From Gaiella sp. (GTDB lineage: Bacteria > Actinomycetota > Thermoleophilia > Gaiellales > Gaiellaceae), in NCBI GenBank assembly GCA_027493885.1, contig JAOSJZ010000001.1, positions 2,474,622-2,538,621 on the forward strand: a stretch of DNA of 64,000 bases, in the 5' to 3' direction. Numbering within the stretch: position 1 is the stretch's first letter; every line of letters begins with the position of its first letter. Shown here piece after piece: positions 15,426 through 22,455 of the stretch. Position numbers and translations under genes: made by a program. The notes beneath the pieces were generated by a model, which saw nothing but the letters and a program-made list of their open reading frames with translations, made no database searches and had not been told where the DNA came from.

Positions 15426-17345
15426 ATGAGGCGCCGGTGCGTGACCGCGATCCTCGGCGCGCTCGCGCTGTGCCTCGCGCTCGTCCCGGCGGCGGCGGCC
15501 GACCCCCGCGACGAGCAGGCGCTCGCCGAGCGCTATGCGCCGCTCGTCAGGCTCGTCGAGCAGCCCGAGGAGTGCGGGCCCGGCGAGCCGTACGAGCCGA
15601 TCGACGTCGAGCGCCTCTTCGGCGAGCGAACCGTCGCTCTGCGCGGGCCGTGGAACCCGAGCGACCTCGTCACGATCGGGCCGCGGGCGAAGGACATCGC
15701 CGGCCTCTACGAGTACCACCTCGACTTCCCGGGGAGCGCGCTCGACCCGGGTTGCGACTACGAGCGGTGGAGCAGACGGATCACGCAGGGGTCGCCTCCG
15801 ACGGTGTACGCGCACGTCGCGACCGACCCCGGCGTCCCGGGCCGTGTGGCGCTCCAGTACTGGTTCTTCTACGCCTTCAACGACTTCAACAACAAGCACG
15901 AGGGCGACTGGGAGATGATCCAGCTCGTCTTCGACGCGCCAGACGCCGCCGCTGCGCTCCGAGCGTCACAGCCCACCGAGGCCGGCTTCAGCTCGCATGA
16001 AGGGGCGGAGCGTGCCGAATGGGGCGAGGAGAAGCTCGAGCTCGTCGACGGAACGCATCCGGTCGTCTACCCGGCCGCCGGATCCCACGCGAACAAGTAC
16101 ACGGCCGCGCTGTACATCGGGAGCTCTGCGGAGGCGGGCGTCGGCTGCGACGACACGCGGGGGCCGCACCGCGACGTCGTGCCCGTCGTCCGGACGATTC
16201 CCACGGAGCCCACGGCCGCGGCGGACGCGTTCCCCTGGATCACGTTCGAGGGGCGCTGGGGCGAGCTGCAGCAGGCGTTCTTCAACGGGCCGACCGGTCC
16301 GAACCTGAAGGCCCAGTGGACCGCGCCGATCGAGTGGGCCGGGGGCTGGCGAGACCGCAGCTACGCCGTCCCGACCGGCGGCGTCCTCGGGACCGGCGCG
16401 ACCGATCTCTTCTGCTCGGGCGTCGAGACGGGCTCAGCGCTGCTTCTGAGGCTGCTCCGCAACCCGGGCGCCACGCTCCTCGTGCTCGCGCTGCTGGTCG
16501 CGGCGATCGCGTTCGCCGTCATCCGGGCAACCTGGACACCCGTCGCGCCGCTGCGGGTCGCTCGCCGGCGGTCGTGGGGGCAGATCCTGTCGGCGTCGGC
16601 GCGAATGTACATCCGGCGTTTCCGCCTCTTCGTCGGGCTCGGGCTGCTCCTGATCCCGATCGTCGGGGTCGTCACCGCCCTCCAGTGGGCGCTCGTCTCG
16701 GGCATCGACGCGGTCGCGAGCATCACCGGCGACATCGCCGGGACGCTCGCCTACGTCGCCGTCGTCGTCGGTGCGACGCTGACGCTGTTCGGCCTCGGGC
16801 TCGTCCAGGCGGCGACCGCATGCGCGCTCGTCGAGCTCGACGCCGGGCGCCCGGTGCGGGCCCTCGGGGCGTACCGGCTCGCGCTCCGCCGCCTCCGGCC
16901 GCTGCTCGCGGCGATCGCGATCTTCGTCGCGGTCTGGATCCCGCTCACCACGAGCGTCTTCGGAATCCCGGTGGCGCTCTGGCTCGCCGTTCGCTGGTCG
17001 CTCCTCGCCCCGGTCGTCGAGCTCGAGGACCGCTCCGCCTGGGCGTCGCTCCGCCGGAGCCGAGCGCTCACGCGCGGGCGCTGGCTCCGCGTCGGCTCGC
17101 TCGTCGGCGCCGGCGCCGCGATCGCGCTCCTCGCCGGGCCGCTCCTCGGCGCGCTCCTGATCTTCGTCTCCAACTCCTCCCTCGCGCTGCTCAACCTCGT
17201 CGCCGGGGTCGTGTACGCGCTCGCGCTGCCGTTCGTGGCCCTCGTCACCTCGTACGTCTACTTCGACGCGCGCACACGTTGCGAGCTCGACCGGCGCGAG
17301 GCGCCCACGGAGCTGCCGGCCGAGATCGCGCTCGACCGCGCCTGA
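15426..17345 (+). CDS. Vps62-domain extracytoplasmic protein with C-terminal membrane domain
   Basis: This 639-residue exported membrane protein starts with a signal peptide (MRRRCVTAILGALALCLALV, then AAAADP) and an extracytoplasmic region to about residue 330. That region contains Vps62-family signatures: LQYWFFYAFNDFNNKHEGDW, EMIQLVF and YPAAGSHANKY. One hydrophobic helix follows (LLVLALLVAAIAFAVI), then a cytoplasmic stretch and about five more helices near residues 400-610 with VELDAGRPVRALGAYRLA and RSRALTRGRWLRVGSL, resembling glycerophosphoryl-diester-type membrane domains (DUF7544-like). I prefer ATG 15426 over 15408 because GAGGA precedes it and the signal peptide begins there. The function is unknown. 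The fusion of a Vps62 module to a multi-TM tail is unusual to me. Confidence 0.7.
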   Translation: MRRRCVTAILGALALCLALVPAAAADPRDEQALAERYAPLVRLVEQPEECGPGEPYEPIDVERLFGERTVALRGPWNPSDLVTIGPRAKDIAGLYEYHLDFPGSALDPGCDYERWSRRITQGSPPTVYAHVATDPGVPGRVALQYWFFYAFNDFNNKHEGDWEMIQLVFDAPDAAAALRASQPTEAGFSSHEGAERAEWGEEKLELVDGTHPVVYPAAGSHANKYTAALYIGSSAEAGVGCDDTRGPHRDVVPVVRTIPTEPTAAADAFPWITFEGRWGELQQAFFNGPTGPNLKAQWTAPIEWAGGWRDRSYAVPTGGVLGTGATDLFCSGVETGSALLLRLLRNPGATLLVLALLVAAIAFAVIRATWTPVAPLRVARRRSWGQILSASARMYIRRFRLFVGLGLLLIPIVGVVTALQWALVSGIDAVASITGDIAGTLAYVAVVVGATLTLFGLGLVQAATACALVELDAGRPVRALGAYRLALRRLRPLLAAIAIFVAVWIPLTTSVFGIPVALWLAVRWSLLAPVVELEDRSAWASLRRSRALTRGRWLRVGSLVGAGAAIALLAGPLLGALLIFVSNSSLALLNLVAGVVYALALPFVALVTSYVYFDARTRCELDRREAPTELPAEIALDRA

Positions 17346-17696
17346 CGGGCGCGCCGCTTTCCCCAGTTCCTCTTCAGGTTGTGGAAGGCTGTGGAAAGCA
17401 CCTCGAAGTTGTCGCAGATTGCGGAGAGTTCGTGCGCGGCCTTGTGGACAGATCGGTCGCTCGCGCATCCCGTGTGCCATATCAGGGGCCTCCCCCAAAG
17501 GCTCGGAGCGCGAGCACGTCGCGGCCGTCGCGGGCCGTGGCTCGTGGTTCCAGGGCGGCGGGCCGCGCGCGTGTCCGCCGCCCACTCCGAGTCGCACGCG
17601 GTCGGCGAGGGGCGCATGGGTGATTCCGTAGAAACCCGTGCGAGGCCGCGCCGATTCCCCGATGTACGCCGCGCGCGTGGCGCGCACCATCGGAGA
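17346..17696. other. 351-bp intergenic region with DnaA-box-like sequences and a hairpin
   Basis: No convincing gene is present. At 17379-17398 and 17443-17451 there are three TGTGGA-containing words (TGTGGAAGG, TGTGGAAAG, TGTGGACAG); read on the minus strand the last is CTGTCCACA, one base from the actinobacterial DnaA box TTGTCCACA. No replication genes are nearby. Just before the downstream start, CCGATG and CATCGG flank GCGCGC repeats (about 17660-17693), a hairpin that could cover the weak GGAG ribosome-binding site of the FAD-CBS gene. Confidence 0.35.
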
Positions 17697-19346
17697 GTGA
17701 CGCGCGACGAGTTCTCGGTGCTGATCGCCGGCGGCGGGGTCGCGGCCCTCGAGGCGGCACTCACCCTCCGCGAGCTCGGCGAGGGACGCGTCCGCGTCGA
17801 GCTGCTCGCTCCCGAGCCGAGCTTCTGGTACCGCCCGGTCGCCGTGGCGGAGCCGTTCGGCCTCGGCGAAGTGCGTCACTTCGATCTCGGGGAGCTGGCC
17901 GAGGCCGTCGGGGCCGGGCTCACGCTCGGCACGCTCGCCGGCGTCGACGTCGACCGGCGGGAGGCGCGCACCGGAGCCGGCGCGGTGCACTCGTACGACG
18001 CCCTCCTCGTCGCGTGCGGCGCGGTCCCCCGGCCGGCCGTCACGGGCGCGCTGACGTTCCGCGGCCCTGCCGACAGCGAGCGCATGCGGGCGCTGCTCGA
18101 CGAGATCGATCGCGGTGAGGTGACGCGCGTCGCGTTCGCGGTTCCCTGGGGGGCGACGTGGGCGCTGCCCGCCTACGAGCTCGCGCTGATGACCGCCGCG
18201 CACCTCGCAGCCGTTGGCACCTACGGCATCGAGCTCACGCTCGTCACGCCCGAGGCCGAGCCGCTCCAGCTGTTCGGACGGAGCGCGAGCGATGCCGTCG
18301 GCGCGCTCCTCGACGAGGCCGGCGTGACGTTCGCCGGTGGGGTCTACCCCGTCGACCACCGGGAGAACACGCTGCTCGATCTGGCGGGCGGCGAGGTCCA
18401 CGCGGAGCGCGTCGTCGCGCCCCCGCGACTCCGCGGCCAGAGGATCCACGGCATTCCGCAGACGGTGGAGCGATTCCTGGACGCCGACGAGCACTGTGGG
18501 GTTCGCGGTGCCGACGCCGTTTTCGCCGCGGGCGACATCACCAGCTTTCCGATCAAGCAAGGCGGGATCGCCGCCCAGCAGGCGGTTGCGGCGGCAGAGG
18601 CGATCGCGGTGCTCGCGGGCGCGTCTCTCGTCCCGCACCCCTTCCGCCCGGTACTGCGCGGGCTGCTCCTCACGGGAGGCGATCCTCAATACCTGCGGCG
18701 CGACCTCACCGGCGGCGACGAGCCCGACTGGGCGAGCTCGTCTCCGATCTGGTGGCCGCCGACGAAGATCGTCGGCCGTCGCCTGGCCCCGTTCCTCGCC
18801 GCGCTCACGGGCGAGGTGCCCGTCTCCGACGTCCCTCCGCCCGCCGGCGGCCTGCCGGTCGACGTCCAGCTCGACGCCGACGAGCTCGACCGGTTCGCGA
18901 TCAGGGCGCTCGACACTCCGGCGACCGCGACTGCGCGGCCCGAGAGCCGCTCGGTCGGGGACGTGATGCGACCGAGCCCGCCTGCTGTCGGGCCGAATGC
19001 ATCTCTCGACGGGATCGTCCGCGTGATGCGGGAGCACGACATCGGCTCGGTGCTCGTCGTCGAGGACGAGCAGCTCGTCGGGATCCTCACCGCCCGGGAC
19101 GTCCTGCGTGCCGTCGCCGGCGACGTGAGCCCGTCCACGGCGTCCGTCCTGCAGTGGATGACGGCGTCCCCGATCACCGTGTCGTCCTCGACGACGCTCG
19201 ACGCTGCCGAGACGCTGATGACGGAGTACGGCATCCACCATCTGCCGGTCGTCGAGGAGGGCCGCCCGGTCGGTATGGTCGGCTTGCGCGATCTGGCGAG
19301 GTCACAGCGAGACCCGAGGCGCCTTCCCGTCGGGCTCGGCTTCTGA
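17697..19346 (+). CDS. FAD-dependent pyridine-nucleotide/sulfide-quinone-type oxidoreductase fused to tandem CBS domains
   Basis: This 549-residue two-part protein has at residues 1-400 a Rossmann flavoprotein of the SQR/NDH-2-like group: FSVLIAGGGVAALEAALTL is the FAD dinucleotide fold, PVAVAEPFGLGE resembles the SQR region, YDALLVACGAVPRP the first ATG-like motif, and DAVFAAGDITSFPIKQGGIA the C-terminal FAD motif. Residues about 420-545 are two CBS repeats (VGDVMRPSPPAV and VLQWMTASPITV, each followed by LVVEDEQLVGILTARDV or LPVVEEGRPVGMVGLRDL). CBS pairs usually bind adenosine nucleotides, so electron transfer may be gated by energy state (inference). The redox-active cysteine pair of classic SQR is not evident. 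The start is the GTG 17697. A CBS-BON gene follows after 33 bp. Confidence 0.8.
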   Translation: MTRDEFSVLIAGGGVAALEAALTLRELGEGRVRVELLAPEPSFWYRPVAVAEPFGLGEVRHFDLGELAEAVGAGLTLGTLAGVDVDRREARTGAGAVHSYDALLVACGAVPRPAVTGALTFRGPADSERMRALLDEIDRGEVTRVAFAVPWGATWALPAYELALMTAAHLAAVGTYGIELTLVTPEAEPLQLFGRSASDAVGALLDEAGVTFAGGVYPVDHRENTLLDLAGGEVHAERVVAPPRLRGQRIHGIPQTVERFLDADEHCGVRGADAVFAAGDITSFPIKQGGIAAQQAVAAAEAIAVLAGASLVPHPFRPVLRGLLLTGGDPQYLRRDLTGGDEPDWASSSPIWWPPTKIVGRRLAPFLAALTGEVPVSDVPPPAGGLPVDVQLDADELDRFAIRALDTPATATARPESRSVGDVMRPSPPAVGPNASLDGIVRVMREHDIGSVLVVEDEQLVGILTARDVLRAVAGDVSPSTASVLQWMTASPITVSSSTTLDAAETLMTEYGIHHLPVVEEGRPVGMVGLRDLARSQRDPRRLPVGLGF

Positions 19347-19379
19347 GAAGTTTCGTCGGTGTCGAGAGAGGAGACCCGG

Positions 19380-20075
19380 ATGAGAGCCCATACGGTGCAG
19401 GTCGACCAGGTGATGACGCGCGACGTCGTCTCCGTGACTCCGGAGACCCCCATCAAGGACGTCGCGACCCGGCTCGTGGAGCGTGGGATCTCCGGCCTCC
19501 CGGTCTGCGACGCGGAGGGGGCGGTCGTCGGCGTGCTGAGCGAGGCCGATCTGCTCGTGAAGCAAGGCGGGCCGAACCCCGCCTCCGGCGGTCTGTTCTC
19601 CTGGCTCGTCGACACGACGAGCGCGCCCGACGTGGCCAAGCTGCGCGCCCACACCGCTGGCGACGCGATGACCTCTCCGGCGATCACGATCGAGGCGGCA
19701 ACACCGGTGGCCGAGGCCGCGCGCACGATGGTCGAGCGCGGCGTGAACCGCCTGCCGGTGGTCGAGGACGGCCGGCTCGTCGGGATCGTCACCCGGGCCG
19801 ACCTCGTCCGTCTCTTCACCCGAAGCGACGAGGAGATCGCGCGCGAGATCCGAGAAGACGTCGCCGGCCGCATGCTGTGGATCGACGCGAACCGGCTCGA
19901 GGTCGAGGTCGAGCGCGGGGAGGTACGGCTGCGCGGGGAGCTCGACACGGAGCTCGAAGCCGAGCTGCTCGAGCGCAGGATCCCGTTCGTCCCGGGCGTC
20001 GTCGGGGTTCACTCGGAGCTCACATGGGCCCTCGATCGCAAGGGCCATCCCGCCGGCGGCCCGAACGCGGCGTGA
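19380..20075 (+). CDS. CBS-pair plus BON domain protein
   Basis: This 231-residue soluble protein has tandem CBS domains at residues about 8-65 (QVDQVMTRDVVSVTPETPIK, then GLPVCDAEGAVVGVLSEADL) and 90-150 (AGDAMTSPAITIEAATPVAE, then RLPVVEDGRLVGIVTRADLV). A short BON-like domain follows (about 160-225, VERGEVRLRGELDTELEAEL), expected to bind phospholipid or membrane. CBS-BON proteins accompany stress and dormancy regulons in actinobacteria. I choose ATG 19380 because GAGAGGAGA lies 6-10 bp upstream; the in-frame GTG at 19359 has no such site. It overlaps the next gene by 4 bp (GTGA). Confidence 0.85.
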   Translation: MRAHTVQVDQVMTRDVVSVTPETPIKDVATRLVERGISGLPVCDAEGAVVGVLSEADLLVKQGGPNPASGGLFSWLVDTTSAPDVAKLRAHTAGDAMTSPAITIEAATPVAEAARTMVERGVNRLPVVEDGRLVGIVTRADLVRLFTRSDEEIAREIREDVAGRMLWIDANRLEVEVERGEVRLRGELDTELEAELLERRIPFVPGVVGVHSELTWALDRKGHPAGGPNAA

Positions 20076-20622
20076 CTCGCAGGTCGGCCGTCCTCCGCTC
20101 CGCCGGGGCGGCGCTCGCCGTCGCCGCCGCCCTCGCCGCGGCCGCGTGCGGCGGCGACGAGCCCTCCGCCGCGACGCGATGGGCCGGCGATCTCTGCACG
20201 GCGGTCAGCACGTGGCGGAGCGAGATCGCCGACACCGCTGAGTCGCTGACGGCGCGCCCCACCCGCGCCAGCCTCGAGCAGGCGGCTGAAGACGCTCAGG
20301 CATCGACGACGACGCTGATCGACACGGTGCGCGGGCTCGGCGCTCCCGATACCGAGGCGGGGGCGAGGCGCGAGCGGCGGTCGAGAGCCTCTCCGACGAG
20401 CTGGAGGCGGACGTGAGCGCGATCCGTTCCGCGGTCGAGGACGTGTCCGGCGTCCAGGACGTCCTTGCCGCCGTCTCCACCGTCAGCGCCGCCGTGACGA
20501 GGATCTCGAGCGAGCTCGCGACCGCGCTCGACGAGCTGTCCTCGCTGCGGGACGTCGACGACGAGCTCCGGCAGTCGTTCGCCGACGCCGACGCCTGCGA
20601 CGGGGTGATCCCGCCGGGATAG
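20072..20622 (+). CDS. Lipoprotein-like secreted helical protein, interrupted by a 1-base frameshift
   Basis: The GTG start overlaps the CBS-BON stop. The product begins with an Arg-containing signal sequence and a lipobox (ALAAAACGGD), so it is probably a lipid-anchored extracytoplasmic protein. After WAGDLCTAVSTWRSEIADTA the sequence is helical. The frame breaks at the GGGGGC run near 20357-20363: DTRGLGAP-type sequence becomes Arg-rich, while the next frame reads EARAAVESLSDELEADVSAI and on to DADACDGVIPPG with a stop at 20620-20622. Adding one base restores a protein of about 183 residues. It is similar in pattern (W-A-x2-C-x4-x-W-R, long helices, terminal Cys) to the protein at 47339-47950, so the two are probably paralogues. 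The function is unknown. Confidence 0.6.
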
Positions 20623-20680
20623 TCGCGAGAGCACGGTTGCCGTGGCACGCGGAAGGCTATTTGGCGACACTCCGGCAGAC

Positions 20681-21556
20681 ATGGCCGGCCTCGTCGTCGT
20701 CGGAGTGGACGGATCCGCAAACGGGCGCGAGGCGCTTCGCTTTGCCCTGGCCGAGGCGGCGCTGCGCGACGCGCGTCTCGGAATCGTCCACTCGTGGAGC
20801 ATTCCCCCGTTGACTGCGACCGGAATCGGGATGATCCCCGCGTTCGGGCTCCTGCGCGAGGAGCTCGCCGCCGCCGCCGCCGAGACGCTCGAGGGCGAGC
20901 TGGAGCGCGTCGCGAGGGGCGCCACCCGCGTCGAGCTCGAGCGCCACGTCGTCCAGGGCGACGCGGCGGGTGCGCTCGTCGAGCGCGCCGCTGGCGCCGA
21001 CCTGCTCGTGGTGGGCTCGCGCGGTCACGGAGCGGTGGCGTCCACCGTGCTCGGGTCGGTGTCCCGCGCGTGTCTCCATCACGCGCCTTGCCCCGTCGCC
21101 GTGGTCAACGTCGCCCACCACGCCGAGCATGCGCGGATCGTCGTCGGCGTCGACGACTCACCGGGGGCGAGGCACGCGCTCGCCTGGGCGTTCGCGGAGG
21201 CGCGGCTTCGCGGCGCCGACGTCCACGCCGTGTGCGCGTACGACGAGCCGTTCGCCCTCGGAGCAGCGGGTCTCTCGAGCCCGGAGGTGGTGGTCGAGCT
21301 GCGCGACGCGCTCGCAGAGGAGGCAAACGCCGTCGTCGAGCGGATGCGCGACTCTGCCCCGCAGGACGTCGTCGTGACCGGCGAGGCGGTCCACGGTCCC
21401 GCGGGACAGGTGCTCGTCGCGGCGGCCGCGGACGCGGGTCTCCTCGTCGTCGGCTCGCGCGGCCGCGGCGGCTTCAAGAGCCTGCTCCTCGGCTCGGTCA
21501 GCCAGCACTGTGCCGCGCGCAGCGGCGGCGTCGCGGTCGTCGTCCGCGCCGCCTGA
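20681..21556 (+). CDS. Tandem universal stress protein (two UspA domains)
   Basis: This 291-residue cytoplasmic protein is made of two UspA folds: residues 1-145 (GLVVVGVDGSANGREALRFA to LLVVGSRGHGAVASTVLGSV) and 150-290 (IVVGVDDSPGARHALAWAFA to LLVVGSRGRGGFKSLLLGSV). Both keep the G-x2-G-x9-G-S ATP-binding signature, so both domains may bind ATP. Tandem USPs are members of dormancy or hypoxia regulons in actinobacteria (family knowledge). ATG 20681 starts directly before the first beta strand; an upstream in-frame GTG (20642) would add 13 unlikely residues. A strong terminator hairpin follows within 10 bp of the stop. Confidence 0.9.
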   Translation: MAGLVVVGVDGSANGREALRFALAEAALRDARLGIVHSWSIPPLTATGIGMIPAFGLLREELAAAAAETLEGELERVARGATRVELERHVVQGDAAGALVERAAGADLLVVGSRGHGAVASTVLGSVSRACLHHAPCPVAVVNVAHHAEHARIVVGVDDSPGARHALAWAFAEARLRGADVHAVCAYDEPFALGAAGLSSPEVVVELRDALAEEANAVVERMRDSAPQDVVVTGEAVHGPAGQVLVAAAADAGLLVVGSRGRGGFKSLLLGSVSQHCAARSGGVAVVVRAA

Positions 21557-21564
21557 GGCCGGTC

Positions 21565-21591
21565 GGGGGCCGCGGCGGAGCCGCGGCCCCC
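21565..21591 (+). terminator. Hairpin terminator after the USP gene
   Basis: A perfect 12-bp stem GGGGGCCGCGGC / GCCGCGGCCCCC with a 3-base loop GGA starts 9 bp after the USP stop. The downstream TTGGT is only weakly T-rich, as usual in high-GC actinobacteria. It also separates this gene from the convergent Hsp20 gene, so it may work in both directions. Confidence 0.75.
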
Positions 21592-21642
21592 TTGGTAGAG
21601 CGACCCAGACGTGGGTTGCCCCACGCTCCCCCGAGGGACGCC

Positions 21643-22062
21643 CTACGTCTTTGCGGCGATCTCGATCGTGCGCGGCTTCACCTCGGCGGCCTTCGGCGCG
21701 TGCACGACCAGGACCCCCTGCTCGAACTCGGCGGCGACCTCGTCGCTCCTCGCCTCGGCGGGCAGCTCGAAGCGGCGCTCGAAGCTCCGCGCGAGCCGCT
21801 CGTTGACGAAGTAGGTCTTCTGCTTCTCCTCTCTCGTCTCCGCCTTCTCGCCCCGGATGGTGAGAATGTGGTCGCGTACCTCGACGGCGAGATCCTTCTC
21901 CTCGTAGCCCGGCACCTCGAGCTCGAAGACGTACTCGCCGTTCGACTCGTACACGTCGGCCGCCGGCCAAGCGGGCACGACGCCGACCTGGTCGAACAGG
22001 TGCCGCATCCTGCGCTCCACCGCGTCCAGATCCTGGAAGGGGCTCCAGCGTACGAGTGCCAT
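21643..22062 (-). CDS. Hsp20/alpha-crystallin small heat-shock protein
   Basis: This 139-residue sHSP has a short N-terminal region (VRWSPFQDLDAVERRMRHLF) and an alpha-crystallin domain at about residues 38-130 (PAADVYESNGEYVFELEVPG, then SFERRFELPAEARSDEVAAE, FEQGVLVVHAPK). The family A-x-x-x-n-G-v-L motif is present as AAEFEQGVLVV. The C-terminal tail lacks a clear IxI motif (TIEIAAKT). It acts as an ATP-independent holdase for unfolding proteins. The start is ATG 22062, 7 nt after GGGAGG; the GTG at 22068 lies within that spacer. It is convergent with the USP gene across the terminator. Confidence 0.93.
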   Translation of the reverse strand: MALVRWSPFQDLDAVERRMRHLFDQVGVVPAWPAADVYESNGEYVFELEVPGYEEKDLAVEVRDHILTIRGEKAETREEKQKTYFVNERLARSFERRFELPAEARSDEVAAEFEQGVLVVHAPKAAEVKPRTIEIAAKT

Positions 22063-22151
22063 CGTCACACCTCCCTTCGTTCGGCTCTACAAGCGGACCG
22101 GTCCACGAGGTGCGCCGCATCGGGAGAGGCGTGCAGCGCGACTGCGGGGAA

Positions 22152-22322
22152 CTACGGATCGTCGCGCCGCCTGGCGACCGGCGCGGCATGCTGGCGGCCG
22201 AGGTCGAGCGCGACGCAGAGGATCAACGTCGCTGCCCAGGCGTTCACCGGGTCGAACGTGAGCGACTCGCGGTCGCCGACGAGGTCGCAGATCAGCCAGA
22301 CGACGAACCAGACGAGCGTCAT
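22152..22322 (-). CDS. Small membrane protein (56 residues)
   Basis: The ATG is preceded by AAGGAGG, a near-perfect ribosome-binding site. The product MTLVWFVVWLICDLVGDRES is followed by LTFDPVNAWAATLILCVALD and a charged tail RRRDDP. Two hydrophobic segments joined by a turn suggest a small inner-membrane hairpin. It lies downstream, on the same strand, of the COG2403 gene and the apparent carbamoyltransferase remnant, and upstream of Hsp20. I do not recognise the family. Confidence 0.55.
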   Translation of the reverse strand: MTLVWFVVWLICDLVGDRESLTFDPVNAWAATLILCVALDLGRQHAAPVARRRDDP

Positions 22323-22356
22323 GCGAGAGCCTCCTTGGTCGGGAGCGCCGGATCCG

Positions 22357-22455
22357 TCACGACGCCCGTCGTGCGGCGAGCCCCTCGGCGTCCAGGTCGC
22401 TCAGCCGGGCCAGGTGACGCGGCACCGTCGCCGGAGGGGCCGTTGCGGCGCTCAT
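22357..22455 (-). pseudogene. Apparent 5' remnant of an ornithine/aspartate carbamoyltransferase-type gene
   Basis: The ATG overlaps the stop of the COG2403 gene (ATGA), as for a coupled downstream gene. The 32 residues include PRHLARLSDLDAEGLAAR, which looks like the very start of an ornithine carbamoyltransferase (a His-Leu-Leu-x-x-x-Asp-Leu opening followed by a helix). The frame ends in TGA after that, and no further carbamoyltransferase sequence follows; the small membrane protein begins 35 bp later. COG2403 proteins are often next to carbamoyltransferase and carbamate-kinase genes, which supports the idea of a deleted neighbour. The match is short, so this is tentative. Confidence 0.4.

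Noticed and set aside
17379-17451. A replication origin
   Set aside because: The TGTGGA words are few and imperfect, and no dnaA, dnaN, parAB, rpmH or gyrase genes are in the window.
16434-19241. A 2.8-kb minus-strand open frame across the Vps62 and FAD-CBS genes
   Set aside because: It is a shadow frame; the plus strand carries signal peptide, Vps62, FAD and CBS motifs in order.
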